This document shows, piece after piece, positions 7,037-14,591 of a stretch of DNA of 26,154 nucleotides. The notes beneath the pieces are model-generated. The model saw only the letters and a program-made list of their open reading frames with translations, did no database searches and was not told the origin of the DNA. Each line of letters begins with the position of its first letter. Positions within the stretch are counted from its first letter, which is position 1. A program made the position numbers and the translations under genes. Location of the stretch: assembly GCA_964637485.1 (NCBI GenBank), contig CAZWUU010000009.1, forward strand, positions 1 through 26,154, given 5' to 3'. The DNA is from C7867-002 sp964637485. GTDB lineage: Bacteria > Patescibacteriota > Minisyncoccia > Phycocordibacterales > PALSA-1337.

Positions 7037-8512
7037 GTGAAAAATTCTAAATTAAGACACTTGAAGAATAAGTGGGTTATTACTGGCCTCGTAATGTTTA
7101 TTATTGTTGCAAGTTTCGTGTATATGCGGGGTGGTGGCAAGAAGCCGGTCATCGAATCCGTCGCTGTGACGATCGGAGATGTCAGGGAGATAGTGAGTGT
7201 GACCGGTACTATATCTCCTGCAGACAGATCAAATCTGTCTTTCAAGCGTGGCGGTGTGGTATCCCATGTTTATGCCAAGGTTGGCGACAGAATTAAGCGT
7301 GGCCAACTCATTGCCACACTGGATATGTCATCAGAAATAGCCGCCCTGAGAGCGGCTGAGGCGACATTGTCAGATATGAGCAGAAGTCTTACATCCGAGG
7401 AATATGCTGTTGAGAGAGCCACTCTCACAACTGCTGAAAAATCAGCCGATAATGCCATACATGATGCTTATGTTAGGGTTCAATCAGCACTTTTCAATTA
7501 TACTGATACATTCTTTACCAATCCTCAAAGTGTTTACCCAACAATTAATCTTCGTACCGACACTACAAATATTTATGATGATATAAACAATAAGCGACTC
7601 ATTGTCTCCGACGTTTTGGCTAAGTGGTCAAACAGGATGGATGATACGAAAGCAAAAATGTCTGATGTGGTAAGTGATGTTTTGAGTTATTTGCGCACCA
7701 TAAAATCATTTATGAATGATTTATCTGTCATAGTATCTGATCTAAACCCATCGAACAGTGGCCAGTCACAAACAATATTGAACACATATCTTTCTGTGAT
7801 GAATTCAGGTTTAACTTCAGTAAACACAGCTATTGATGCAGTGACTGATGCCCAGAGTGCCCTGTCATCAGCACAGTCCAAATATAATTTGAAGCTTGCC
7901 GGGAATTCGTCTCAAGCAATAGCGGCTCAAATAGCAAAAGTTGACCAAGCTAGAGCCGAGGTTAACGCTGGATCTATCATATCTCCTATAGATGGCATAG
8001 TTACTCGCGCCGATCCTCGCGTAGGCGAATATGTTAGCCCTGGCTCATCCGGGTTCGCTGTTCAGGACACCAATTTTAAGATTGAGGCCAGAGTGCCGGA
8101 GGCAGACATAGCGAAGATTGCCATAAGTAACTTGGCATCTACTACTCTTGATGCGTACGGTAGAAGTATAGATTTTCCTTCAAGGGTCGATCTGGTTGAT
8201 CCTGCAGAGACAGTTGTCGAGGGGGTCCCTACTTATAAAGTAACCTTGCATTTCGTAGCTCCGGATATAAGGATTAGATCTGGCATGACTGCTAATCTCG
8301 AAATACTTACAAGAGAGAAAAAAAATGTTCTCTCCTTACCTTTTAGGGCCATTATGGAAGAAAACGGACGAAAGGTTGTGAGAGTACTAAATCGTGATGG
8401 TAGAACCTGGAATGTTGTTCCGGTCGAAACAGGTCTTAAGGGCTCACTCGGAACTATAGAGGTTTTGGGCGGTCTTCAAGAAGGGGATCGAGTGGTTACT
8501 TACGTTAAGTAA
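7037..8512 (+). CDS. MacA/HlyD-type membrane fusion protein (ABC exporter adaptor)
   Basis: This is a periplasmic-adaptor-type protein of 491 residues. One N-terminal membrane anchor (about 12-31) is followed by the first half of a lipoyl-like domain (about 55-95, with VSHVYAKVGDRIKRGQLIA). A long, mostly helical region follows (about 100-305), longer than in E. coli MacA. The second lipoyl half (SPIDGIVTRADPRVGEYV, about 317-335) and a beta-barrel/C-terminal part (IRSGMTANLEI) complete it. It starts with GTG at 7037. Its stop overlaps the ATG of the ATPase gene by one base (TAATG), so the three exporter genes are coupled. If the host has a single membrane, the adaptor may work in the cell wall zone without a TolC partner (inference). 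Confidence 0.85.
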   Translation: MKNSKLRHLKNKWVITGLVMFIIVASFVYMRGGGKKPVIESVAVTIGDVREIVSVTGTISPADRSNLSFKRGGVVSHVYAKVGDRIKRGQLIATLDMSSEIAALRAAEATLSDMSRSLTSEEYAVERATLTTAEKSADNAIHDAYVRVQSALFNYTDTFFTNPQSVYPTINLRTDTTNIYDDINNKRLIVSDVLAKWSNRMDDTKAKMSDVVSDVLSYLRTIKSFMNDLSVIVSDLNPSNSGQSQTILNTYLSVMNSGLTSVNTAIDAVTDAQSALSSAQSKYNLKLAGNSSQAIAAQIAKVDQARAEVNAGSIISPIDGIVTRADPRVGEYVSPGSSGFAVQDTNFKIEARVPEADIAKIAISNLASTTLDAYGRSIDFPSRVDLVDPAETVVEGVPTYKVTLHFVAPDIRIRSGMTANLEILTREKKNVLSLPFRAIMEENGRKVVRVLNRDGRTWNVVPVETGLKGSLGTIEVLGGLQEGDRVVTYVK

Positions 8513-9231
8513 TGAACATAATTGAAGTAAAAAACCTTCGGAAGGTTTATAAGGACGGAGATACTGTAACCGTTGCATTATCCAGCGTCACATTCAATGT
8601 TCGAAAGGGGGAGTTTCTGGCGATCATGGGTCCATCCGGTTCTGGCAAATCGACACTACTTCATCTATTAGGTCTATTGGATGAGCCGAGTTCGGGCACG
8701 TATCATCTCAATGGGAAAAATGTTACTAACTTTTCAGGTGAGGAGCTGGCAGACCTTCGAAATAAGGAAATCGGTTTTATTTTTCAGGCATTTAACTTGC
8801 TCCCCAGGACGAGTGTATTAGAAAATGTAAAACTTCCTCTTTTGTACTCGAAAATTCCTGAATCAGAGTGGGACTATCGTGCTAGAAAAGCAGTAGAAGA
8901 TGTGGGTCTCGGCCACAGGATGGAATACACACAAGCCGAATTATCGGGAGGTGAAAAGCAAAGAGTTGCGATTGCTAGGGCATTAGTAACAAATCCGGAA
9001 ATAATTTTTGCCGATGAGCCGACAGGCAATCTGGATAGTAAATCAGGTAAGAACGTCATGTCCATCATTCAGCGGTTAAACGAGCAAGAAGGTAAAACTA
9101 TCATTCTCATTACGCACGAAACGACAACAGCTGAACATGCAGAAAGGATCGTCCATCTTATGGATGGTGAAGTCGATCATGTGAGGAAGGTCGAGAAAAG
9201 ACTTACGGAGAAAGATGATTATGTAAAATAA
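8512..9231 (+). CDS. MacB/LolD-type ABC transporter ATP-binding protein
   Basis: A cytoplasmic ATPase of 239 residues powers the exporter formed with its neighbours. All hallmarks are seen: Walker A GPSGSGKS (40-47), Q-loop Gln92, signature LSGGEKQR (144-151), Walker B IIFADE (164-169), D-loop NLD and switch His202 in ITHE. The family (MacB/LolD/FtsE-like) moves substrates from the membrane or periplasm by mechanotransmission; the substrate cannot be told from sequence. A one-base overlap with the adaptor and one base to the permease show an operon. Confidence 0.93.
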   Translation: MNIIEVKNLRKVYKDGDTVTVALSSVTFNVRKGEFLAIMGPSGSGKSTLLHLLGLLDEPSSGTYHLNGKNVTNFSGEELADLRNKEIGFIFQAFNLLPRTSVLENVKLPLLYSKIPESEWDYRARKAVEDVGLGHRMEYTQAELSGGEKQRVAIARALVTNPEIIFADEPTGNLDSKSGKNVMSIIQRLNEQEGKTIILITHETTTAEHAERIVHLMDGEVDHVRKVEKRLTEKDDYVK

Positions 9232-9232
9232 T

Positions 9233-10468
9233 ATGATTTGGAAACACACATTCGCAACAGCGCTTAAGGGATTATCTACGAATAGGTCTAGGTCTGTTCT
9301 AACCATGCTTGGTATTGTCATCGGCATCACAGCTATCATGCTGGTTGTTTCACTTGGTGCTGGAGCTCAGACTCTGATTTTGTCTCAAGTTGAGGGGTTG
9401 GGCACACAAACTATTGCGGTTGTGCCAGGTAGAGAACCTAGAGGACCATCTGATGTGACTGCTTTGTTTAGTGATTCATTAAAACAAAAAGATATTGTCT
9501 TGCTTAACAATAAGACCAATGTTCCTGGACTTAAAACTTTGATGCCCGTTGTCTATGGTGCCGGGGTGGCGAGTTTTGAGTCAAATGCCTATCAGGTCAG
9601 TGTCTTCGGTGCGACGGAATATATGGCGGATGTCTTTGATCTAAATCCTGAAGGTAAATTTTTCGATGCAGAAGATGTGAGAAGTCGCGCTGATTCTGCT
9701 GTAATGGGATCTAAAGTTGTTGAAAATCTATTTGAAAATCAATATCCGCTCGACAAGAATATAAAGATTAAAGGCAGGAATTTTAAAGTAGTTGGCGTAC
9801 TGCCTCCTACGGGCGGAGGGTCATTGTTCAATTTCGATGATATGATCATCGTGCCTTATACAACAGCGCAAGATTATCTATTAGGCATAAAGCATTTCAA
9901 CAGATTGATCATAGAAGCGGCCGATGGGGTCGACGTTCAATCTGTGGCAAACGATATAAGGCTGACCTTGAGAGAATCACACAATCTGGGACCGGGAGAT
10001 AAGGACGACTTTTTTGTTCAGACTCAACAGGATCTAGCGAACAGACTTTCTACGATCACTGACGCTCTCACATATTTTCTTGTTGCTGTTGCTTCCATCG
10101 CCTTATTCGTGGGAGGTGTCGGTATAATGAACATTATGTTGGTAGCAGTGACGGAGCGAACCAGAGAGATAGGTCTTCGAAAAGCTCTTGGTGCCAAGGA
10201 ACGAAACATCTTGGCGCAATTCTTGCTTGAAGCCGTTCTACTGACAGTCATAGGCGGAGTTGTCGGCATCATCTTGGGTTCAGTTTTGGCATTTCTCATT
10301 TCTATAGGTTTATCTAAGGGCTTGGGAGTGAACTGGCAATTCGTATTTCCATGGAATGGTGCAATATTGGGCTTCGTAGTTTCTGCAGTGATCGGTCTCG
10401 TATTCGGCGGATATCCAGCCAGACAAGCTTCGAAGAAAAGTCCTATAGAAGCTCTTCGGTACGAATAA
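9233..10468 (+). CDS. MacB-type ABC transporter permease (FtsX-like)
   Basis: The 411-residue protein has the MacB layout. TM1 is at about 18-42 (VLTMLGIVIGITAIMLVV), followed by a large extracytoplasmic domain to about 275. Three further helices occupy about 280-400. The FtsX-family stretch GGVGIMNIMLVAVTERTREIGLRKALGA is split across TM2 and the coupling helix, and GGYPARQASKKSPIEALRYE ends the protein. It pairs with the adjacent ATPase and adaptor as a tripartite-type exporter for an unknown peptide, lipid or small molecule. A hairpin terminator follows 28 bases after the stop. Confidence 0.92.
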   Translation: MIWKHTFATALKGLSTNRSRSVLTMLGIVIGITAIMLVVSLGAGAQTLILSQVEGLGTQTIAVVPGREPRGPSDVTALFSDSLKQKDIVLLNNKTNVPGLKTLMPVVYGAGVASFESNAYQVSVFGATEYMADVFDLNPEGKFFDAEDVRSRADSAVMGSKVVENLFENQYPLDKNIKIKGRNFKVVGVLPPTGGGSLFNFDDMIIVPYTTAQDYLLGIKHFNRLIIEAADGVDVQSVANDIRLTLRESHNLGPGDKDDFFVQTQQDLANRLSTITDALTYFLVAVASIALFVGGVGIMNIMLVAVTERTREIGLRKALGAKERNILAQFLLEAVLLTVIGGVVGIILGSVLAFLISIGLSKGLGVNWQFVFPWNGAILGFVVSAVIGLVFGGYPARQASKKSPIEALRYE

Positions 10469-10496
10469 ATCGTGTAAAGAAATAGTTTATAAAAAA

Positions 10497-10517
10497 ACGA
10501 GCGGTGAAACCGCTCGT
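10497..10517. terminator. Bidirectional terminator
   Basis: ACGAGCGGT at 10497-10505, loop GAA, ACCGCTCGT at 10509-10517, flanked by an A-run on the left and T-rich sequence on the right. It serves the exporter operon from the left and the minus-strand 78-aa gene from the right. Confidence 0.85.
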
Positions 10518-10535
10518 TGTTGCTTTGCTTTTGTT

Positions 10536-10772
10536 TCAGGGCCTTCTGAAGGGTGCTGATACAATCGCCCAGAACATTTTCCATAACCCTCTTGCAAGGG
10601 ATATGAGAAGCTTTTCAAGCCAGCTGATGATGGCGTCGCCTCCTGGCTTAGCTCGTCTACCTCTCCCCATGCTTGGTAGGGAGGGGTTCAGACCTTTGGT
10701 GGCTGTGTGAATTAACACGTAGACGACAGCTCCTACAAAAAGGATGCCTATAATTTCAGTGAGAATATTCAT
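10536..10772 (-). CDS. Small membrane protein of unknown function (78 aa)
   Basis: No family is recognised. The N-terminus is a hydrophobic helix (about 4-24, ILTEIIGILFVGAVVYVLI). A basic, Gly/Pro-rich linker (about 30-45) and a C-terminal amphipathic segment rich in Trp, Leu, Lys and Arg (about 48-78) follow. This suggests a membrane-anchored peptide with a membrane-active tail. The reading frame is convincing because a full-consensus promoter lies just upstream, with a terminator on its far side. No Shine-Dalgarno is seen. Function cannot be assigned. Confidence 0.65.
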   Translation of the reverse strand: MNILTEIIGILFVGAVVYVLIHTATKGLNPSLPSMGRGRRAKPGGDAIISWLEKLLISLARGLWKMFWAIVSAPFRRP

Positions 10773-10792
10773 CGTGAGGATAATCTAAGTAT

Positions 10793-10821
10793 ATTATAGC
10801 ATTCAAAAGGAATAATGTCAA
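10793..10821 (-). promoter_or_regulatory. Full-consensus sigma-70 promoter
   Basis: On the minus strand TTGACA (10816-10821), exactly 17 bp, then TATAAT (10793-10798), preceded by TGC for an extended -10. Every consensus position matches. Transcription would start near 10786, about 14 nt before the 78-aa gene. Confidence 0.85.
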
Positions 10822-10882
10822 ACTTTAACACACTGTCGATTCTGTCATATTTTGATGCATAGCATAGATTTATTACCAATAA

Positions 10883-10910
10883 AAAACTGCGAAGTGACCT
10901 TCGCAGTTTT
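10883..10910 (-). terminator. Terminator after the VPDSG-type secreted protein gene
   Basis: A 12-bp stem (AAAACTGCGAAG at 10883-10894, its complement at 10899-10910) with a 4-nt loop. On the minus strand it is followed by a run of T's. It lies 44 bases after the stop of the minus-strand gene ending at 10954. Confidence 0.8.
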
Positions 10911-10953
10911 GATATGGGGAACTATCGATTTTCGAGATGTCGAACCGAGCGGA

Positions 10954-11805
10954 TCAGTTCCTATTGCTTCTGATACGTATCGGTATCTGTCGGCGTCGCA
11001 CGATGGCGATGCAACCGGCAAGAGTAAATGCAATCAGAGAGGCCGATGATGTCGTGTCGGGGACATTCGACACAAACGTGACTTTTGCACTGTTGCTCAC
11101 TGAGCCGAGCGAGTATGTGCCAATGAAATCAAACGGCGCCGTGGTGGACAGATTTGCTATCGCCAAATCGATCTTGTCTTGAAGTGTGGCACCAGGATCT
11201 CCAGCATACACAGCCCAGGCATTACCTGATCCACGTCCCACGATCTGATTGACCTGCGTCGTGTTCGGTCCGCCCGTCACGTATATATCATCGCCACCGC
11301 CCAACACTCCGTTTGTTCCGTACAAAATACCGACATATTGAGTCGAGTAATTGTACGAACCGGCGCCGAATGCAAACGACAACGAATTTGAAGGATCGGT
11401 CGATACGGCAGAGAAGGCAAGATCACTGATAGATATCAGTTGTCCGTTTCCGATGACATTCACTCCGAAGTGGAGACGATTGCCTAGCTCGCTCGAGAAA
11501 CCTGGTCCGAAAACCGTGCCGGGATCTGCCTGGCCTTTCCAGCTGGCGAATCCGGTCACAATATTCTGGGACAGTTCCATAACCGTCGGTGCGATTTCGT
11601 AGTAGGTCGGCGTGCCGGCAATGCCTGCAGTCGACAAACCATCGATTTGGGCATTGATGGCATTTGTAACCCAGCCACTATAGCTCGGTGATCCGAATGC
11701 ATTCGGCGCGCTGGCGGGGGTGACTCTGATGATAGGAGATGCATACGCACCTCCGGCGATCATGACCGCAACGAAAATCGTTGTGGTGATACGAGACATC
11801 TTCAT
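10954..11805 (-). CDS. Secreted protein with VPDSG/PEP-CTERM-like C-terminal sorting signal
   Basis: The 283-residue product starts at ATG 11805 (MKMSRITTT). A longer frame to 11889 would put 28 non-secretory residues before the signal. A signal peptide runs to about residue 22 (AGGAYA, then S). The body is Gly/Ser/Thr/Asn-rich and beta-type, with segments such as GNRLHFGVNVIGNG and ISISDLAFSAVS. The end holds VPDTTSS, a hydrophobic helix (SLIAFTLAGCIAIV) and RRR, the three-part layout of VPDSG-type PEP-CTERM domains. In known systems an exosortase recognises these, cuts them and passes the protein to the surface. No exosortase is in the window. The gene is clearly more G+C-rich than its neighbours, which hints at transfer. 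Ten extra residues follow the RRR. Confidence 0.72.
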   Translation of the reverse strand: MKMSRITTTIFVAVMIAGGAYASPIIRVTPASAPNAFGSPSYSGWVTNAINAQIDGLSTAGIAGTPTYYEIAPTVMELSQNIVTGFASWKGQADPGTVFGPGFSSELGNRLHFGVNVIGNGQLISISDLAFSAVSTDPSNSLSFAFGAGSYNYSTQYVGILYGTNGVLGGGDDIYVTGGPNTTQVNQIVGRGSGNAWAVYAGDPGATLQDKIDLAIANLSTTAPFDFIGTYSLGSVSNSAKVTFVSNVPDTTSSASLIAFTLAGCIAIVRRRQIPIRIRSNRN

Positions 11806-11918
11806 ACAGTATGTGTTTTTTTTGGTTTGGTATAACCCGCTCAATGTATAGAGCTGGTCTCTTATGAAATTAACACAAAAAACAGGCATATGTAAAGTCG
11901 CAGCGTTTTATATAAGAA

Positions 11919-11947
11919 ATATGCCGTTACTAGAGGTAACGGCATAT
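11919..11947. terminator. Strong 12-bp hairpin, probable terminator
   Basis: ATATGCCGTTAC (11919-11930) pairs perfectly with 11936-11947 around a 5-nt loop. It lies directly after the stop of the minus-strand 85-aa gene. The following minus-strand bases are A/T-rich but not a pure T-run, so its strength as a terminator is uncertain. Confidence 0.6.
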
Positions 11948-11950
11948 GAG

Positions 11951-12208
11951 TCACTTCCGCTTCTCACTGTGAGTCGCGGATGTTTGGTTTTGGGTTGGGG
12001 AAGTGTTGACTGTTTCCTTGCTTACATGTGCTCGACGCCGACCTTTCTCGAATTTCATAATTTCGAGTTCGGTTTGCGTCAATGTGATGACCGGGGCTGT
12101 CTTAACGTCTGCTCGTTCTACGCGCTTACGATCAGTCCAGATCTTCAACGTGAGCGTAGCTCCTATGATGCACAGGAGAACGATGACTAGCGGTGTGAGA
12201 TTTGTCAT
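11951..12208 (-). CDS. Small single-pass membrane protein of unknown function (85 aa)
   Basis: No family is recognised. Residues 5-22 (TPLVIVLLCIIGATLTLK) form a clear membrane helix at the N-terminus. It is followed by a charged Arg/Lys/Glu-rich region and a polar tail ending in EKRK. The layout suggests a bitopic protein with a cytoplasmic tail. A good promoter lies about 50 nt upstream of the ATG and a hairpin abuts the stop, so it forms its own unit. It lies between the secreted-protein gene and the histidine kinase, both on the same strand, but a functional link is not shown. Confidence 0.6.
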   Translation of the reverse strand: MTNLTPLVIVLLCIIGATLTLKIWTDRKRVERADVKTAPVITLTQTELEIMKFEKGRRRAHVSKETVNTSPTQNQTSATHSEKRK

Positions 12209-12264
12209 TTTAACAAAATTGTTTGATTTTTATTGTGAGGTGCAATGATTGCTATTCTGTGTAG

Positions 12265-12293
12265 AATATACCACAAATATGTCTAGGAGTCAA
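12265..12293 (-). promoter_or_regulatory. Promoter of the 85-aa membrane protein gene
   Basis: On the minus strand TTGACT (12288-12293), 17 bp, TATATT (12265-12270), with TGG giving an extended -10. The start point would be near 12258, leaving a leader of about 50 nt. It overlaps the end of the upstream kinase gene region by only a few bases. Confidence 0.65.
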
Positions 12294-12295
12294 TT

Positions 12296-13084
12296 CTATT
12301 TTTTAGACAGAGGAAGAATAACGCTGAAGGTTGAGCCTTTGTTCAAACCATCCGATACTACATCTACCTTTCCGTGATGCCTTTTCACTATTGAGAGGGC
12401 AAGATACAGCCCCACGCCCATACCCTCGGTGTATGCCGCTCTTGCCTCTTTTGATCTGTAAAACTTTGTGAATAAGCGCGTCATATTTTTTGACTCTATA
12501 CCTATGCCATTGTCAGTCACGGATATGGTCACATGCTTATTGTCTGTCGATATATTTACGGACACATCTCGGCCTGGTGGGGTATATGTACATGCGTTTT
12601 CAAGTAGCGTATTCATGACAAATTCCATTCTGGCCCGATCTGCCCTTACTAATACGACAGGCACTGAGCATGTCACCGATAGAAAGATATTTTTTTCATG
12701 AAACATGCTCTTCATCTGATCGACTATCCCGTGAACTAACTCGCAGGCATTGATAGTCTCAAAATGATACGAGGATTTTGCATTATTTACCGCATCCGTC
12801 AGTTCTATCAGCGTACTTGTCAGTTTTATGAGATTATCATTGGCGGATTCTATTTCCTGCAGTGATTGTTTCGCATAAGGTTCGGCGACCTTATCCATGA
12901 GGCCCTCGGTGAGCCATTTGATCTGGGTCAGAGGCGTGCGGAATTTGTGAGCAATAATGGTGATAAATTCGTATTTTAGATCCTCGCTCTCTCTTATCTT
13001 GCGGATGAGTGCATATAGGACGACAAAAATGAGAACAAGGCCTGTGCCTATAGAGCCCACGATGATGATCATGTAATTGTCCAT
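12296..13084 (-). CDS. Orphan sensor histidine kinase without extracellular sensor domain
   Basis: The 262-residue membrane kinase has one N-terminal helix (about 5-27). A HisKA segment carries the phospho-acceptor His46 in AHKFRTPL. The HATPase_c domain shows the N box (Asn163 in LLENACTY), G1 box DNGIG (191-195), an F box (FTKFYRS) and G2 box GMGVGL (221-226). Such kinases autophosphorylate and pass phosphate to a response regulator. No input domain of any size is visible and no response regulator is in the window, so signal and partner are unknown. It is divergent from rpsS, and its start codon lies 9 bases after a -10 box. Confidence 0.9.
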   Translation of the reverse strand: MDNYMIIIVGSIGTGLVLIFVVLYALIRKIRESEDLKYEFITIIAHKFRTPLTQIKWLTEGLMDKVAEPYAKQSLQEIESANDNLIKLTSTLIELTDAVNNAKSSYHFETINACELVHGIVDQMKSMFHEKNIFLSVTCSVPVVLVRADRARMEFVMNTLLENACTYTPPGRDVSVNISTDNKHVTISVTDNGIGIESKNMTRLFTKFYRSKEARAAYTEGMGVGLYLALSIVKRHHGKVDVVSDGLNKGSTFSVILPLSKK

Positions 13085-13093
13085 GTCGAAAAC

Positions 13094-13102
13094 ATTATAT
13101 CA
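13094..13102 (-). promoter_or_regulatory. Extended -10 box of the histidine kinase gene
   Basis: TGA-TATAAT on the minus strand (hexamer 13094-13099), 9 bases before the ATG at 13084. No good -35 is visible. The mRNA would have only about 2-3 nt of leader. Confidence 0.55.
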
Positions 13103-13109
13103 TGCCTCA

Positions 13110-13138
13110 TTGACTTAAAAATATGGCTCTGCTACTAT
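13110..13138 (+). promoter_or_regulatory. Promoter of the rpsS-rplE operon
   Basis: TTGACT at 13110-13115, 17-bp spacer, TACTAT at 13133-13138, with TGC for an extended -10. The start would be near 13145. A small hairpin (AGCTC 13146-13150 with GAGCT 13155-13159) would then sit at the very 5' end of the mRNA. This gives the detached half of the S10 operon its own transcription. Confidence 0.75.
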
Positions 13139-13171
13139 GCTCCCAAGCTCTTTAGAGCTGATTTTATTTCT

Positions 13172-13519
13172 ATGGCGCGATCATTAAAGAAAGGACCGTT
13201 CATCGACGAGTCAATCCTAAAGAAAATAGCCGGCAAAAAGCCGGGAGACGCAGGGGTATTGAAGACCTGGTCAAGACGATCACAGATTTCTCCGGAAATG
13301 GTGGGGTTTACTTTCGGCGTATACAATGGACGACAGCATATCGAAGTTTTTGTAACTGAGGACATGGTGGGTCATCGCCTCGGTGAATTTTCTCCTACAC
13401 GTAAGTTCGTGCGTCACGGTGGAAAGATGCAAAAGGAGATAGAGTTGAAAGCCAAGGAAGCAGAAGTAGCATCAGCTCAGGCGGCAAAAGCGGCAGCCGA
13501 CACAGCTACAAAGAAATAA
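13172..13519 (+). CDS. rpsS: 30S ribosomal protein S19 (uS19) with C-terminal tail
   Basis: S19 is a 30S head protein next to the A-site finger and S13. MARSLKKGPFID, TWSRRSQISPEMVGFTFGVYNG and VTEDMVGHRLGEFSPTR are classic. The core ends at about residue 85; an Ala/Lys/Glu-rich tail of about 30 residues brings it to 115, against about 92 in E. coli. It opens the second block of the split S10 operon, 34 bases downstream of its own promoter's -10 box. The start codon follows TTTCT with no Shine-Dalgarno. Confidence 0.97.
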   Translation: MARSLKKGPFIDESILKKIAGKKPGDAGVLKTWSRRSQISPEMVGFTFGVYNGRQHIEVFVTEDMVGHRLGEFSPTRKFVRHGGKMQKEIELKAKEAEVASAQAAKAAADTATKK

Positions 13520-13528
13520 TAAATTACT

Positions 13529-13903
13529 ATGATTAGCGCTTCTCTAAAAAACTACAGAATATCACCTCGCAAGGTCAGAGTTGTCGCTGATATGATTCGT
13601 GGCAAGAAAATTGCAGAAGCAAAGGTTATTCTGACCAATGCAGCCAAGAAAGCCAAACATCCTATAGCCGATCTCATAGACTCTGCGGTTGCAAACGCTT
13701 CTCACAATTTTAAGCTAGATAAAGCAAATCTGATCGTCAAAGAAATCAGAGTAGATCAGGGATATGTCATGAAAAGATCGATGCCTATGGCTAGAGGTTC
13801 AGCTTTTCCGATAAAGAAGAGGACAAGTCATGTAAAAGTCGTACTTGCTCCGGGTCAAGATAAGGTGAATAAGACCGCTAAATCAGCAAAGAATAATAAA
13901 TAA
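13529..13903 (+). CDS. rplV: 50S ribosomal protein L22 (uL22)
   Basis: L22 lines the exit tunnel with its beta-hairpin. At 124 residues it is near the family length. The N-terminus ASLKNYRISPRKVRVVADMIRGK is the family's helix-strand start. The hairpin tip lies around KRSMPMARGSAFPIKKRTSHV, and a short Lys-rich tail ends the protein. The tandem rpsS-rplV-rpsC order is the standard one, with 9 and 1 bases between stops and starts. Confidence 0.96.
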   Translation: MISASLKNYRISPRKVRVVADMIRGKKIAEAKVILTNAAKKAKHPIADLIDSAVANASHNFKLDKANLIVKEIRVDQGYVMKRSMPMARGSAFPIKKRTSHVKVVLAPGQDKVNKTAKSAKNNK

Positions 13904-13904
13904 C

Positions 13905-14582
13905 ATGTCACACACAGTCCATCCATATTCACATAGATTGGGAATTATCCGCGATTGGAAGAGTCGCTGGTTCTCTACCGAGAAGGCCTACAGAACCGCT
14001 CTGAAGACAGATATTCTAGTCAGAGAATTTTTGACCAAGGAATTAAGACCATATTTTCTCGGAGGATTGGACATAGAGAGAGGTAGGAAATCTATTCGCA
14101 TCATCATAAAGACATCGAGGCCGGGTATGATCATAGGTAAGTCAGGAGACGGGGTAGTCAAGCTTCGTGAAAAGATTTTGAAACTGTTGTCGAAGAATAA
14201 GATTGATTTGGCTGGGCAGGAATTGAAAATAGATATTGAAGAAGTCAAAAATCCTGAAGCAAATGCAGCTATCGCCGCACTTATGATCGCCGAGGCTCTC
14301 GAAAAGCGCATGCCTTTCAGGAGAGTCATGAAGCAAATAATCGAGAAAATCATGGCGGTAAAGGAAGTTAAGGGTGTTCGAATTTATTTGGGAGGAAGAC
14401 TAGGCGGAGCTGAGATCGCCCGATCTGAAGAGATGAAGAGAGGCCGTATTCCTCTTCAGACTCTTAGAGCGGATATTGATTTTGCCAGAGAAAAAGCTCA
14501 TATGACTTATGGAGATTTGGGTATAAAAGTTTGGATATATAAAGGTGAAATTTTCAAAAAAGATCAGAAAGACGCTAAATAA
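13905..14582 (+). CDS. rpsC: 30S ribosomal protein S3 (uS3)
   Basis: S3 forms part of the mRNA entry channel and its helicase activity. VHPYSHRLGIIRDWKSRWF is the conserved start. A type II KH domain carries GKSG (78-81), and the C-terminal domain shows GVRIYLGGRLGGAEIARSE and the DIDFAREKAHMTYGDLGIKVWI segment. Length is 225, close to the family. The start lies one base after the rplV stop. Confidence 0.97.
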   Translation: MSHTVHPYSHRLGIIRDWKSRWFSTEKAYRTALKTDILVREFLTKELRPYFLGGLDIERGRKSIRIIIKTSRPGMIIGKSGDGVVKLREKILKLLSKNKIDLAGQELKIDIEEVKNPEANAAIAALMIAEALEKRMPFRRVMKQIIEKIMAVKEVKGVRIYLGGRLGGAEIARSEEMKRGRIPLQTLRADIDFAREKAHMTYGDLGIKVWIYKGEIFKKDQKDAK

Positions 14583-14591
14583 TACACTGCC

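Noticed and set aside
10504..11182. Plus-strand ORFs opposite the 78-aa and VPDSG-type genes
   Set aside because: They cross terminators and overlap genes supported by a consensus promoter or by a signal peptide and sorting tail.
11806..11889. Longer N-terminus of the VPDSG-type protein starting at 11889
   Set aside because: It would place 28 residues ahead of a clear signal peptide. The start MKMSR at 11805 gives a normal n-region.
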